From: Sphingomonas sp. Leaf9
GTDB lineage: Bacteria; Pseudomonadota; Alphaproteobacteria; Sphingomonadales; Sphingomonadaceae
DNA: 64,000 nt
NCBI RefSeq assembly: GCF_001421355.1
Contig: NZ_LMKC01000002.1
Span: forward strand, 369,720-433,719
Direction of reading: 5' to 3'
Part shown: piece after piece, positions 1 through 8,909 of the stretch
How the letters are laid out: every line of letters starts with the position of its first letter
Position numbering within the stretch: position 1 is the stretch's first letter
The notes under the pieces: model-generated
The model's input: only the letters and a program-made list of their open reading frames with translations
Told to the model about the DNA's origin: nothing
The model's database searches: none
Program-made: the position numbers and the translations under genes

Positions 1-875
1 TCCAGAAAATGATCCTGACGCTCCACGATTATTGGAGCGACAAGGGCTGCGTCATCCTGCAACCCTATGACATGCGCATGGGGGCGGGGACGTTCCACCC
101 GGCGACGACGCTGCGCGCGCTGGGGCCGGAGCCGTGGAATGCCGCCTTCGTCCAGCCTTCGCGCCGGCCGACCGACGGACGCTATGGCGAGAACCCGAAC
201 CGGTTGCAGCATTATTACCAGTATCAGGTGATCCTGAAGCCCTCGCCGCCGAATTTGCAGGAGCTGTATCTGGGGTCGCTGGCCGCGATCGGGATCGATT
301 TCAACCAGCACGACATCCGCTTCGTCGAGGACGACTGGGAATCGCCGACGCTGGGCGCGTGGGGCCTTGGCTGGGAAGTGTGGTGCGACGGAATGGAAGT
401 CACCCAGTTCACCTATTTCCAGCAGATGGGCGGCTTCGACTGCAAGCCGGTCGCGGGCGAGCTGACCTACGGCCTCGAACGGCTGGCAATGTATATCCAG
501 GACAAGGACAGCGTGTACGACCTGGCGTTCAACGACTCCGGCGTGACGTACGGCGACGTGTTCCTCGAAAACGAGAAACAGATGTCGAAATGGAATTTCG
601 AGGTCGCCGACACCGACGGCCTGTTCGACCTGTTCAAGAAGGCGGCGGCCGAGTGCGAGAATGCGCTGGCCAACGACGTGCCGATCGCCGCCTATGAACA
701 GGCGATCGAGGCGAGCCATGTCTTCAACCTGCTGAATGCGCGCGGCGTGATCTCCGTCGCCGAGCGGCAGGCCTATATCGGCCGCGTGCGCGATCTGGCG
801 AAGGCATCGTGCGCGAAGTTCATCGAGACGCAGACGCCCGCGTGGCAAGCGAAGTATCCGGGGTGGGTGGCATGA
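1..875 (+). CDS. glyQ: Glycyl-tRNA synthetase alpha subunit (5' end cut by window)
   Basis: Class II catalytic subunit of the bacterial alpha2-beta2 glycine-tRNA ligase, which activates glycine with ATP and charges tRNA-Gly in the cytoplasm. The frame is open from the window edge. The codons before the first Met (position 9) read Gln-Lys, matching the '-FQKMILTL' lead-in of the family, so the true start lies a few codons to the left. Family blocks are clear: [36 protein letters not shown] and [15 protein letters not shown]. Its stop overlaps the glyS start (ATGA), so the two subunits are probably translationally coupled. Essential housekeeping gene; the only oddity is the truncation by the window. 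Confidence 0.97.
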   Translation, partial: QKMILTLHDYWSDKGCVILQPYDMRMGAGTFHPATTLRALGPEPWNAAFVQPSRRPTDGRYGENPNRLQHYYQYQVILKPSPPNLQELYLGSLAAIGIDFNQHDIRFVEDDWESPTLGAWGLGWEVWCDGMEVTQFTYFQQMGGFDCKPVAGELTYGLERLAMYIQDKDSVYDLAFNDSGVTYGDVFLENEKQMSKWNFEVADTDGLFDLFKKAAAECENALANDVPIAAYEQAIEASHVFNLLNARGVISVAERQAYIGRVRDLAKASCAKFIETQTPAWQAKYPGWVA

Positions 876-3148
876 CCGATTTTCTGCTCGAACTGCGTAG
901 CGAGGAAATCCCCGCGCGGATGCAGGCCAAGGCGCGTGAGGATCTGGCCAGGCTGTTTGTCGGCGAACTGGCCAAAGCGGGGATCGCCGCGCCGCGGATC
1001 ACCACCTATGCGACACCGCGCCGCCTGACGCTGATCGCGCATGACCTGCCGGAAGCCACCGAGCCGGTGCGCGAGGAAGTGAAGGGGCCGCGCGCCTCCG
1101 CCCCGCCACAGGCGCTGGAGGGGTTCCTGCGCAAGACCGGCCTGACGCGCGAGGATTTGACCGAGCGTGACGGCGTGCTGTTCGCGGTGACCGAGGTGCC
1201 GGGGCGCGAGACGGCGACGGTTCTCGCCACCGCGATCCCCGCGATCGTGCGCGCATTCCCGTGGCCCAAGTCGATGCGCTGGGGCACGGCGTCGCTCAGC
1301 CCGGAAAGCCCGCGTTGGGTACGGCCGTTGCAGGGCATCGTCGCGCTGTTCGGTGGCGCGGTCGTCCGTTGCGAAGTGGCTGGCGTGACCAGCGGTGCGG
1401 AAACGATGGGGCATCGCTTCCATCACGACGGCCCGGTAACGATCACGTCGGCGGACAGCTATGTCGAGACGCTGCGCGACGCCCATGTCATCGTCGACCA
1501 GAACGAGCGCGCGGCAATCATCGCCGTCGGCGCCAAGATGGCGGCGCAGGGCGCGGGCCTGACGCTGGTCGAGGATGAAGGGCTGCTGGCGGAGAATGCC
1601 GGCCTCACCGAATGGCCGGTGCCGCTGCTCGGCCGCTTCGACGAAGCGTTCTTGGCGGTGCCGCCAGAGGTCATCCAGCTGACCGCGCGGGTGAACCAGA
1701 AGTACTTTGTGTGCCGCGACGGCGCGGGGCAGTTGGCGAATGCGTTCGTCTGCACCGCCAACATCGACGCGGCGGACGGCGGCGAGCGGATCGTCGCGGG
1801 CAACGCCAAGGTGCTGGCGGCCCGGCTGTCGGATGCGAAGTTCTTCTACGAAACCGATCTGAAGACGCGGCTGGAGGACTTGCGTCCGAAGCTCGACAAG
1901 ATCGTGTTTCACGAGAAGCTGGGCACTGTCGCCGACAAGGTCGGGCGGGTGGCAAAGCTCGCGCGATGGCTGGTGGAAAGTGGCGTCGTCAAGCCCTCTC
2001 CCCTTCAGGGGAGAGGGTTGGGAGAGGGGGTGTCCACTGCCACCTCGGCTCCTGCCGACAGCCCCCTCTCCCCGGCCCTCTCCCCTGAAGGGGAGAGGGA
2101 GCAGCTCGCCGACATGGCGGAGCGTGCCGCACATCTGGCGAAGGCAGATCTGGTCACCGGCATGGTCGGCGAATTCCCCGAATTGCAGGGGCTGATGGGC
2201 GGCTATTATGCCGCTGCACAGGGCGAGCCGCAGCAAGTCGCCGAGGCGGTGCGCGACCACTACAAGCCGGTCGGGCAGGGGGATGACGTTCCGACTGCGC
2301 CGGTGACGGTGGCGGTGGCGCTGGCGGACAAGCTGGACACGCTGGCTATGTTTTTTTGGGCGAAGCAGGTTCCGACCGGTTCGCGCGATCCGTTTGCGCT
2401 GCGTCGCGCCGTGATTGCATCGGCAAGGTTGGTTCAGGAGAACCACCTCCGTCTCAACCTAGCGGCCGCTTTTGATAGAGTCATATCGTACAGCTTCATC
2501 GACGAATTCGACAAATTTGAGGAAGACGCATCGCGCGATTTCATCCCGCACCTCCTCGATTTTTTCGCCGACCGGCTGAAGGTGCAACAACGCGAGGCCG
2601 GCGTCCGCCACGACCTGATCGACGCCGTGTTCGCGCTCGGCGGTGAGGACGATCTCGTCCGCCTGCTCGCCCGCGTCCATGCCCTCCAAGCCTTCGTCAC
2701 GACCGAGGACGGCACGAACCTGCTCGCCGGCTACAAGCGCGCCGCCAACATCCTGAAGAAGGAAGCGCCGGTCACCAGCAAGCATATCGCGGAAACCGGC
2801 GAGGAAGACCCCCTCGCCATGGTCGAGGACCCGGATTTTGCGCCCGTAGTCGCCGAATTGGCGCGGACCAATCGCGAGGCGCGCGACTATGACCGCGAGC
2901 CGGCCGAAGCGGCGCTGATCGCCGCGCTCGATGCGGCCGAGCCGCAGGCGGAACGGGCGATCGCGGCGGAGGATTTCGCCGGGGCGATGGCCGCACTCGC
3001 CACCCTGCGCGCGCCGATCGACGCCTTCTTCACCGACGTCACGGTCAACGATGCCGACCCGCACAAGCGCGCCGCGCGGCTCGCCTTGCTGGCACGGGTC
3101 CGCGACGCGGTGCACCGGGTTGCCGATTTTTCGAAAATCGAGGGCTGA
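872..3148 (+). CDS. glyS: Glycyl-tRNA synthetase beta subunit with an in-frame palindromic insertion
   Basis: Beta subunit of glycine-tRNA ligase, needed for tRNA binding. The start is the ATG at 872 inside the glyQ stop; it gives the family N-terminus [18 protein letters not shown], whereas the open frame further upstream is glyQ sequence. Conserved blocks include [22 protein letters not shown]-region equivalent VNQKYFVC and the C-terminal DALR-like anticodon region. At 758 aa it is longer than the roughly 690-aa family norm. Part of the excess is a low-complexity stretch of about 37 residues (about 374-410, containing [13 protein letters not shown] and [13 protein letters not shown]), which is the translation of a double palindrome (see the repeat at 1994-2099). 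The reading frame is intact on both sides, so the enzyme is presumably functional with a surface loop. Confidence 0.97.
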   Translation: MTDFLLELRSEEIPARMQAKAREDLARLFVGELAKAGIAAPRITTYATPRRLTLIAHDLPEATEPVREEVKGPRASAPPQALEGFLRKTGLTREDLTERDGVLFAVTEVPGRETATVLATAIPAIVRAFPWPKSMRWGTASLSPESPRWVRPLQGIVALFGGAVVRCEVAGVTSGAETMGHRFHHDGPVTITSADSYVETLRDAHVIVDQNERAAIIAVGAKMAAQGAGLTLVEDEGLLAENAGLTEWPVPLLGRFDEAFLAVPPEVIQLTARVNQKYFVCRDGAGQLANAFVCTANIDAADGGERIVAGNAKVLAARLSDAKFFYETDLKTRLEDLRPKLDKIVFHEKLGTVADKVGRVAKLARWLVESGVVKPSPLQGRGLGEGVSTATSAPADSPLSPALSPEGEREQLADMAERAAHLAKADLVTGMVGEFPELQGLMGGYYAAAQGEPQQVAEAVRDHYKPVGQGDDVPTAPVTVAVALADKLDTLAMFFWAKQVPTGSRDPFALRRAVIASARLVQENHLRLNLAAAFDRVISYSFIDEFDKFEEDASRDFIPHLLDFFADRLKVQQREAGVRHDLIDAVFALGGEDDLVRLLARVHALQAFVTTEDGTNLLAGYKRAANILKKEAPVTSKHIAETGEEDPLAMVEDPDFAPVVAELARTNREARDYDREPAEAALIAALDAAEPQAERAIAAEDFAGAMAALATLRAPIDAFFTDVTVNDADPHKRAARLALLARVRDAVHRVADFSKIEG
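1994..2099. repeat. Double palindromic element inserted in frame in glyS
   Basis: Two 24-bp hairpins, CCCTCTCCCC-TTCA-GGGGAGAGGG (1994-2017) and CCCTCTCCCC-TGAA-GGGGAGAGGG (2076-2099), are exact reverse complements of each other and bracket a 58-bp middle, so the whole unit is also one large inverted repeat. The G-rich run at 2008-2030 (G4-AGA-G3-TT-G3-AGA-G5) also fits a G-quadruplex pattern. The unit sits inside coding sequence without breaking the frame, like Rickettsia palindromic elements and other protein-invading repeats. Confidence 0.85.
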
Positions 3149-3256
3149 CCTATCGGTTTAACCCGTTTAACGGGGGTTGGAACGGGGGGTGATTCGTCGC
3201 CCGCTGGCACTACCAAACCCCGTGGCCCTGCGGCCCCGGATGGAAGGGGAACGAGC

Positions 3257-5917
3257 ATGACGCAGTATGTCTATCGGTTCGGCGGCGGGGTTTCGGACGG
3301 GGGGTCGGGCGACAAGACCCTGTTGGGCGGCAAGGGCGCGAACCTTGCCGAAATGGCGTCGATCGGCTTGCCGGTACCGCCCGGCTTCACCATCGCGACG
3401 ACGATGTGCACCCGCTATTACGAGGAGGGGCAGACCTTTCCCGACAGCGTGCGCGAGGAAGTTGCCACCGGCATCGCCCATATCGAGGGGATCACTGGCA
3501 AGCGCTTCGGCGACCATGCCGATCCGCTGCTGGTGTCGGTGCGCTCGGGCGCGCGGGTGTCGATGCCCGGCATGATGGACACGGTGCTGAACCTTGGCCT
3601 TAACGACCAGACGGTCGAGGGGCTGGCGAACGTGTCGGACGATGCGCGCTTCGCATGGGACAGCTATCGCCGCTTCATCCAGATGTATTCGGACGTCGTG
3701 CTCGAACTCGATCATGGCCGGTTCGAGGAAGCGCTGGAGATCGCGAAGGAAGATCGCGGCTATTATCTCGACACCGACCTGACCGCCGACGACTGGCGCG
3801 CGCTGGTCGCGCAGTACAAGGACATCGTGGTCGAACTGTGGGGCAAGCCGTTCCCGCAGGACGTGCATGACCAGCTGTGGGGCGCGATCGGGGCGGTGTT
3901 CGGGTCGTGGCAGGCGGACCGGGCCAAGGTCTATCGCCGGTTGAACGACATTCCGGGCGACTGGGGCACGGCGGTCAACGTGCAGGCGATGGTGTTCGGC
4001 AATATGGGCGACACGTCGGCCACCGGTGTCGCCTTCACCCGCGATCCGTCGACCGGGCAGAACGCCTATTATGGCGAATTCCTCATCAATGCGCAGGGCG
4101 AGGACGTGGTGGCGGGCATCCGCACGCCGCAATACCTGACCACCGCGGCGCGCGCGGCGGCGAATGCCAAGCCGCTGTCGATGGAAGAGGCGATGCCCGA
4201 CGCCTATGGCGAACTGGCCGCCGTATTCGACCGGCTGGAGCGGCATTACCGCGACATGCAGGACATCGAATTCACGGTGCAGCAGGGCAAGCTGTGGATG
4301 CTGCAGACCCGCTCGGGCAAGCGCACCGCCAAGGCCGCGCTGAAGATCGCGGTCGACATGGCCGAAGAGGGCCTCATCAGCCGCGAGGAAGCGATCCTGC
4401 GCGTCGATCCGCAGGCATTGGACCAGCTGCTCCACCCGACGCTGGACCCTGAGGCCAAGCGCGACGTGCTGACCAAGGGGCTGCCGGCATCGCCGGGGGC
4501 CGCCAGCGGCATCGCGGTGTTCGACAGCGACACCGCCGAGCGCCGCTCGAACGCGGGCGATGCGGTGATCCTGATCCGCACCGAAACCTCGCCGGAGGAT
4601 ATCCACGGCATGCACGCGGCGCGCGGCATCCTGACCGCACGCGGCGGCATGACCAGCCACGCGGCGGTCGTGGCGCGCGGCATGGGCCGGCCGTGCGTGT
4701 CGGGTGCGGGGTCGATCTCGATCGATGCGAAGGCGGGTGTGATGAAGGTCGCCGGCCGCGAAATCCGCGAGGGCGATATCGTCACCATCGACGGCGCGAC
4801 CGGCGAGGTGATGGCCGGTGCCGTCGCAACGGTGCAGCCCGAGCTGGCCGGCGATTTCGGCACGCTGATGGAATGGGCCGATGGCGTCCGTCGCCTGAAG
4901 ATACGCACCAACGCCGAAACCCCGCTCGATTGCCGCACCGCGCGCGATTTCGGCGCGGAAGGCATCGGGCTGTGCCGTACCGAGCACATGTTCTTCGAAC
5001 AGTCGCGCATCACCGCCGTGCGCCAGATGATCCTGGCCGAAGACGAAGCAGGCCGCCGTGCGGCGCTGGAGCGGCTGCTGCCCGAACAGCGCAGCGATTT
5101 CGTCGAGATCTTCGAGGTGATGGTCGGGCTGCCCTGCACCATCCGCCTGCTCGACCCGCCGCTGCACGAATTCCTGCCGCATCAGGAAGCGGAGTTCGCC
5201 GAAGTCGCGCAGGCCGCCGGCATCGCCGTCGACCAGCTCAAGCGCCGTGCCGCCGAACTGCACGAATTCAACCCGATGCTCGGCCATCGCGGATGTCGCC
5301 TCGGCGTGACCTACCCCGAAATCTACGAGATGCAGGCACGCGCGATCTTCGAAGCGGCGGTGATCGTTGCGGAAAAGTCGGGTGAAGCGCCGATCCCCGA
5401 AGTGATGATCCCGCTGGTCGGCACCAAGCGCGAGCTGGAGCTGATGAAGACGGTCGTCGACAAGGCGGCTGAGGCGGTGTTCGCCGACAAGGGCCGGCGG
5501 ATCGAGTATCTGGTCGGCACGATGATCGAACTGCCGCGCGCCGCGCTGAAGGCGGGCGAGATCGCCGAAGCCGGGCAGTTCTTCTCGTTCGGCACCAACG
5601 ATCTGACCCAGACGACGCTGGGCGTCAGCCGCGACGATGCCAGCCGGTTCCTGGGCGCCTATGTCGAAAAGGGCATCTACGCGCGCGACCCGTTCGTCTC
5701 AATCGATGTCGAGGGCGTGGGCGAGTTGATCGAACTGGCCGCCGAGCGCGGTCGCAAGACGCGCCCCGACATCAAGCTCGGCATCTGCGGCGAACATGGT
5801 GGCGATCCGGCGTCGATCGCCTTCTGTGAAAAGGTCGGGCTCGATTATGTCTCGGCCAGCCCGTACCGCGTGCCGATCGCCCGGCTGGCGGCGGCGCAGG
5901 CGGCGCTCGCGAAGTGA
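3257..5917 (+). CDS. ppdK: Pyruvate, phosphate dikinase
   Basis: Interconverts pyruvate + ATP + Pi and PEP + AMP + PPi in the cytoplasm, linking glycolysis and gluconeogenesis. At 886 aa it has the normal family length and domain order: N-terminal ATP-grasp nucleotide-binding half (GGKGANLAEMASIGLPVPPG near residue 25), central phosphohistidine swivel domain (RGGMTSHAAVVARGMGRPC, catalytic His about 468) and C-terminal TIM barrel (GFGTNDLTQTTLG-type block read as FGTNDLTQTT, and LGICGEHGGDP with catalytic Cys about 844). The start is set by the Shine-Dalgarno-like GGAAGGGGAACGAGC just upstream. It follows glyS by 108 bp on the same strand, and a small membrane protein overlaps its stop. Confidence 0.97.
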   Translation: MTQYVYRFGGGVSDGGSGDKTLLGGKGANLAEMASIGLPVPPGFTIATTMCTRYYEEGQTFPDSVREEVATGIAHIEGITGKRFGDHADPLLVSVRSGARVSMPGMMDTVLNLGLNDQTVEGLANVSDDARFAWDSYRRFIQMYSDVVLELDHGRFEEALEIAKEDRGYYLDTDLTADDWRALVAQYKDIVVELWGKPFPQDVHDQLWGAIGAVFGSWQADRAKVYRRLNDIPGDWGTAVNVQAMVFGNMGDTSATGVAFTRDPSTGQNAYYGEFLINAQGEDVVAGIRTPQYLTTAARAAANAKPLSMEEAMPDAYGELAAVFDRLERHYRDMQDIEFTVQQGKLWMLQTRSGKRTAKAALKIAVDMAEEGLISREEAILRVDPQALDQLLHPTLDPEAKRDVLTKGLPASPGAASGIAVFDSDTAERRSNAGDAVILIRTETSPEDIHGMHAARGILTARGGMTSHAAVVARGMGRPCVSGAGSISIDAKAGVMKVAGREIREGDIVTIDGATGEVMAGAVATVQPELAGDFGTLMEWADGVRRLKIRTNAETPLDCRTARDFGAEGIGLCRTEHMFFEQSRITAVRQMILAEDEAGRRAALERLLPEQRSDFVEIFEVMVGLPCTIRLLDPPLHEFLPHQEAEFAEVAQAAGIAVDQLKRRAAELHEFNPMLGHRGCRLGVTYPEIYEMQARAIFEAAVIVAEKSGEAPIPEVMIPLVGTKRELELMKTVVDKAAEAVFADKGRRIEYLVGTMIELPRAALKAGEIAEAGQFFSFGTNDLTQTTLGVSRDDASRFLGAYVEKGIYARDPFVSIDVEGVGELIELAAERGRKTRPDIKLGICGEHGGDPASIAFCEKVGLDYVSASPYRVPIARLAAAQAALAK

Positions 5918-6117
5918 AGGCGGTGTTCAGCGACCGCCCGCGCGTGACGCGCGACGGCTATGACCGGGTGGGTCCGTTCCACCCGGCCTTCGTGTGGGGC
6001 GCGGTGATCGCGTTCGACCTGCTCGTGATCGTCGCGCTGCTGCTGGCGGTGACCAAGATCGGCGACAAGGTCGAGGACGTGGTGTTCCCCGGCGGGACGG
6101 AATGGGTGACGTTCTGA
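5914..6117 (+). CDS. Small single-pass membrane protein
   Basis: 67-aa protein beginning with GTG at 5914, so that GTGA overlaps the ppdK stop, a typical coupled start. One strongly hydrophobic helix (about residues 26-47, FVWGAVIAFDLLVIVALLLA) follows a polar, Arg-rich N-terminus; the C-terminus is short and acidic. No family recognised. The overlap with ppdK suggests co-translation, but function cannot be inferred. A strong hairpin follows 13 bp after the stop, so transcription probably ends here. Confidence 0.7.
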   Translation: MKAVFSDRPRVTRDGYDRVGPFHPAFVWGAVIAFDLLVIVALLLAVTKIGDKVEDVVFPGGTEWVTF

Positions 6118-6129
6118 ACCGATGACGGG

Positions 6130-6159
6130 GGTGCCGCCCGCATCGCTGCGGGCGGCACC
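6130..6159. terminator. Bidirectional hairpin between convergent genes
   Basis: Perfect 13-bp stem GGTGCCGCCCGCA / TGCGGGCGGCACC with a TCGC loop. It lies between the plus-strand small membrane protein and the minus-strand NAD(P)-binding gene, the position expected for a shared terminator. There is no clear U-tract. Confidence 0.6.
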
Positions 6160-6162
6160 GCG

Positions 6163-6771
6163 TCAATAGGCGGCGGTGAAGCGGGCGCGGGGGTGGCGAT
6201 GCGCCTCCAGCTCGTCGACCATCGCGATGGCATAGTCGGCAAAGCTGATCCGGCTGACCCCGGCATCGTCGGTGACCAGCGTATCGGTGCCGATCCGGTA
6301 CTGGCCGGTGCGCGGGCCGGGTTCGATCAGCGCGGCGGGTGAAAAGAACGTCCAGTCGATATCGTCGACCCCGCGCAACGCGTCGAGGAACGCGATGCCG
6401 CCCATCGCGAACGCCCGCCATTCGGCGGGAAATTCGGGCGAATCGATCAGCCGCAGCCCCGGTGCCACCTCCAGGCTGGCCGCGCCGCCGGTCACCAGCA
6501 GCCGTTCGACGCCTGCCGTGCGCAACGCGGCGAGCAGGGTATCGGCGGTGACATCGAAATGCAGCGCGCTGACGACTGCATCGACCCCGCCGATCAGCTG
6601 CGCCAATGCCCCGGAATGTTGCGCATCGCCCGCGAGCCGGGTGATCCCGTCGCCGGACGGAATTTTTTCGGGATGGCGGGCGATGGCGCGGACGTGATGT
6701 CCCCGCCGCGCGAGTTCGCGGGTGATTTCCGAACCCGCATTGCCACTGGCGCCGAGTACCGCAACGATCAT
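6163..6771 (-). CDS. NAD(P)-binding NmrA/SDR-like oxidoreductase
   Basis: 202-aa Rossmann-fold protein of the atypical short-chain dehydrogenase group (NAD(P)H-binding, PF13460 type). The N-terminus MIVAVLGASGNAGSE carries the GxxGxxG dinucleotide-binding loop at residues 7-13, followed by ELARRGHHVRAIARHPEK. These proteins commonly sense NADPH or reduce quinones and aldehydes; the substrate here is unknown. It is divergently transcribed from an HxlR-type regulator with a palindromic operator in the 50-bp gap, so it is probably the regulator's target. Confidence 0.85.
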   Translation of the reverse strand: MIVAVLGASGNAGSEITRELARRGHHVRAIARHPEKIPSGDGITRLAGDAQHSGALAQLIGGVDAVVSALHFDVTADTLLAALRTAGVERLLVTGGAASLEVAPGLRLIDSPEFPAEWRAFAMGGIAFLDALRGVDDIDWTFFSPAALIEPGPRTGQYRIGTDTLVTDDAGVSRISFADYAIAMVDELEAHRHPRARFTAAY

Positions 6772-6784
6772 GGGATATCTCCAC

Positions 6785-6803
6785 TGGTTTCCAATGGATA
6801 CCA
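6785..6803. promoter_or_regulatory. Palindromic operator for the HxlR-type regulator (predicted)
   Basis: TGGTTTCCAATGGATACCA is an inverted repeat (TGGTTTCC / GGATACCA, 7 of 8 matching) that extends one more pair outward. It sits centrally in the 50-bp gap between the two divergent genes. A second GGATACC half-site follows at 6814-6820, directly before the regulator start. HxlR-family dimers bind such operators, so autoregulation and control of 6163-6771 are likely. Confidence 0.6.
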
Positions 6804-6821
6804 GGTGCTATAGGGATACCT

Positions 6822-7238
6822 ATGACGCAAGACGGCACTTTCGCGATACCCGGTTTCGCCCAGGATACCGCCTCTCGCCCCGGCGACGTCTACGCCGCCG
6901 ATTGTCCGACACGGCAGTTGCTCGACCGGATCGGCGACAAATGGAGCGTGCTGGCGCTGTTGCTGCTGGGGGAGGGGCCGATGCGCTTCAACGCGCTGCG
7001 CCGTCGGATCGCGGGCGTGTCGCAGAAGGTGCTGAGCCAGACGCTGCGCGCGCTGGAACGCGACGGGCTGGTCGAACGGGCGGTAGTTCCGACCATGCCG
7101 GTCGAAGTACGCTACAGCATTACCCCGCTGGGGACGGAACTGATCGAGGCGCTGACGATGATGATCCGTTGGGCGGAACGGCGGTACCCGGCGGTTGCAG
7201 CGGCGCAATCGCGGTTCGACGCCCAACGCGTCGAATAG
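6822..7238 (+). CDS. HxlR-family winged-helix transcriptional regulator
   Basis: 138-aa DNA-binding protein. After a roughly 27-residue leader it shows the HxlR signature CPTRQLLDRIGDKWSVLAL, then the winged-helix FNALRRRIAGVSQKVLSQTL and wing RALERDGLVERAVVP...RYSITPLG. Cys28 aligns with the conserved Cys used as a redox or electrophile switch in HypR, QorR and YodB relatives. With the neighbouring NAD(P)-binding gene this suggests a quinone/aldehyde stress switch; that role is inferred from family and context only. Confidence 0.9.
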   Translation: MTQDGTFAIPGFAQDTASRPGDVYAADCPTRQLLDRIGDKWSVLALLLLGEGPMRFNALRRRIAGVSQKVLSQTLRALERDGLVERAVVPTMPVEVRYSITPLGTELIEALTMMIRWAERRYPAVAAAQSRFDAQRVE

Positions 7239-7243
7239 GAGAT

Positions 7244-7273
7244 GACGGGTCCGGCGGCGGCGCCGAACCCGTC
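7244..7273. terminator. Convergent-gene hairpin
   Basis: 13-bp stem GACGGGTCCGGCG / CGCCGAACCCGTC (one G-U-type mismatch) with a 4-nt loop, just after the HxlR stop and just before the stop of the minus-strand gene at 7283. Probably a bidirectional terminator. Confidence 0.55.
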
Positions 7274-7282
7274 CCGACTGCT

Positions 7283-7825
7283 TTACCCCCAACGGCTGCG
7301 ATGATCGTCGTCATGACCGGCGCGCAGCATCGCGGCCTGTTCGCGCCAGTGTTCCGCGTCGATCGTGCCCGGACGCAGGCGGAGTTCGTCCTCCAGCGCG
7401 CGTTCGTCGGCTTCGCTCAGTCCTTCGATCGCGCGGTAGGTCTTGATCCCGCGCTGGCCGAGAGCGCGTTCTAGGTCGGCGTCGATGCCGCGGATGCGCG
7501 AAAGATTGTCGCCACCCCAACCGAAGAAGCCGCCGCTGCTGCTGGTGGCCGCGGCACCGGTCGCTGCGGCTGCTGCGGTGGTCGTCGCCGCGGTGCTGCG
7601 CTCCTTGGCCAGCCGGTCGCGCTCCGCCTCGACTTCGCGCAGATGTTCTTCGCGGGTCTTCAGGTCGGCGGCGACTTCGGCGCGATATGCCTTGTGCGCG
7701 GCTTCCTCGTCGCGATAGCGCTGCTTCCACTTCTTGCCGCCCGAGGAAGAGGCGAGGCCGAAGAGCCAACCGGCCAACAGGACGAGAGCGAGGACCGCAA
7801 ACTGGGTCGGCGTCTGGAACAGCAT
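7283..7825 (-). CDS. Membrane-anchored coiled-coil protein with C-terminal helix-hairpin-helix-like domain
   Basis: The start is taken at the internal ATG (7825), which puts the hydrophobic helix at the N-terminus (MLFQTPTQFAVLALVLLAGW) rather than after an 11-residue leader. A charged coiled coil (about residues 25-70, rich in E/R/K) and an Ala/Thr linker lead to NLSRIRGIDADLERALGQRG and IKTYRAIEGLSEADERALED, which resembles the H3TH/HhH 'predicted flap-nuclease-like' domain (COG3743). About 180 aa. Likely anchored in the inner membrane with a cytoplasmic C-terminus. Function unknown; next to the tad operon but separated from it by about 90 bp. Confidence 0.7.
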   Translation of the reverse strand: MLFQTPTQFAVLALVLLAGWLFGLASSSGGKKWKQRYRDEEAAHKAYRAEVAADLKTREEHLREVEAERDRLAKERSTAATTTAAAAATGAAATSSSGGFFGWGGDNLSRIRGIDADLERALGQRGIKTYRAIEGLSEADERALEDELRLRPGTIDAEHWREQAAMLRAGHDDDHRSRWG

Positions 7826-7912
7826 CGTGCAGGCCCCTTGAAAGTGATTACGGGGCAATAACGGACGGGGGCAGACGGCGTTCCCCGCCTGTCCCGGCCA
7901 AGGGGCGACGGG

Positions 7913-8905
7913 CTATTTTGCGAACGCGTCGCTGATGCTGCAGGCCGCCGGGCCGAGGATGACGACGAACAGCGTCGGCAGGATGAACAGGATCAGCGGC
8001 ACGGTCATGATCGCGGGCAGGCGCGCGGCCTTTTCCTCGGCTCGCATCATGCGTTCGTTGCGGAATTCGGCCGAGAGCACGCGCAGCGCCGAGGCGAGCG
8101 GCGTGCCGTATTTCTCGGTCTGGATCATGGTCGTCACCACGCCCTTCACCGCGTCGAGGTTGATGCGCATCGCCAGATTCTCGAACGCCTGGCGCCGTTC
8201 GGTCAGGAAGCCCAGCTCGATCGCGGTCAGCGAGAATTCCTCGCCCAGTTCGGGATAGGCCCGACCCAGTTCGCGTGCGACGCGGCCAAAGGCGGCGTCG
8301 ACGGTCAGGCCGGCTTCGGCGCAGATCACCAGCAGGTCGAGCGCATCGGGCAACCCCTTGCGGATCGCGTCGGTCCGCTTGGTGATCTTGTTCTTGAGGT
8401 AAAGGTCGGGCGCCTTGTAGCTGAGGATGAAGGTGCCGGCGACCAAGCCATAGGCCTTCAGTGGCGACCAGTCGGCGAAGGTGTCGGTGCCATAGACGAT
8501 GTAGAGCATCGGCAGCCCGAACACGATCGGCAGGACCAGCCGTCCGAAGATGACCGCGACCGCCCAGTCCTTCGACCGGATACCCGCCTGCATCAGCTTG
8601 AGCTGTGCGGCCTTCAGCTGCGAATCCTGCAGGACCTTCATCGACGACAACAGCTCGCGGATGCGGTCGGTCGCGTCGTTCTTCTGCACCAGCTTCGCGC
8701 GCCGCTTGCTGGTCGACGCGGTGATGCCGGCCTTCAGCTGTTCGCGGCGGTCGTTCAGCGCCTTGACCCGGCGGGTCATCGGGTCGCGGGTGGTGGTCGC
8801 GACATAGATAGCCAGCATGATCGACAGGACGGCGATGGCCGACAGCGCCGTCGCGACATTGACCATATCGAAGCCGAGCAGCGTGGGATTGGGGGCGGTT
8901 ACCAT
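7913..8905 (-). CDS. tadC: Tad pilus platform protein TadC
   Basis: 330-aa inner-membrane protein of the T2SS GspF superfamily, one of the paired platform proteins of Flp/Tad pili. It has an N-terminal helix (ALSAIAVLSIMLAIYVATTT), a cytoplasmic GspF domain (block LDLLVICAEAGLTVDAAFGR, then ELGEEFSLTAIELGFLTERR) and a C-terminal hydrophobic pair ending in VPLILFILPTLFVVILGPA. It starts 4 nt after the tadB stop and is the last gene of the operon. Confidence 0.9.
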   Translation of the reverse strand: MVTAPNPTLLGFDMVNVATALSAIAVLSIMLAIYVATTTRDPMTRRVKALNDRREQLKAGITASTSKRRAKLVQKNDATDRIRELLSSMKVLQDSQLKAAQLKLMQAGIRSKDWAVAVIFGRLVLPIVFGLPMLYIVYGTDTFADWSPLKAYGLVAGTFILSYKAPDLYLKNKITKRTDAIRKGLPDALDLLVICAEAGLTVDAAFGRVARELGRAYPELGEEFSLTAIELGFLTERRQAFENLAMRINLDAVKGVVTTMIQTEKYGTPLASALRVLSAEFRNERMMRAEEKAARLPAIMTVPLILFILPTLFVVILGPAACSISDAFAK

Positions 8906-8909
8906 CGCA

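Noticed and set aside
773..2446. Long open frame on the minus strand opposite glyS (557 codons)
   Set aside because: Arg/His/Gln-rich translation with no family pattern, fully antisense to an intact glyS; typical shadow of GC-rich coding DNA.
3167..5287. 706-codon minus-strand frame opposite ppdK
   Set aside because: Same reason: composition is that of a reversed GC-rich gene and ppdK is intact on the other strand.
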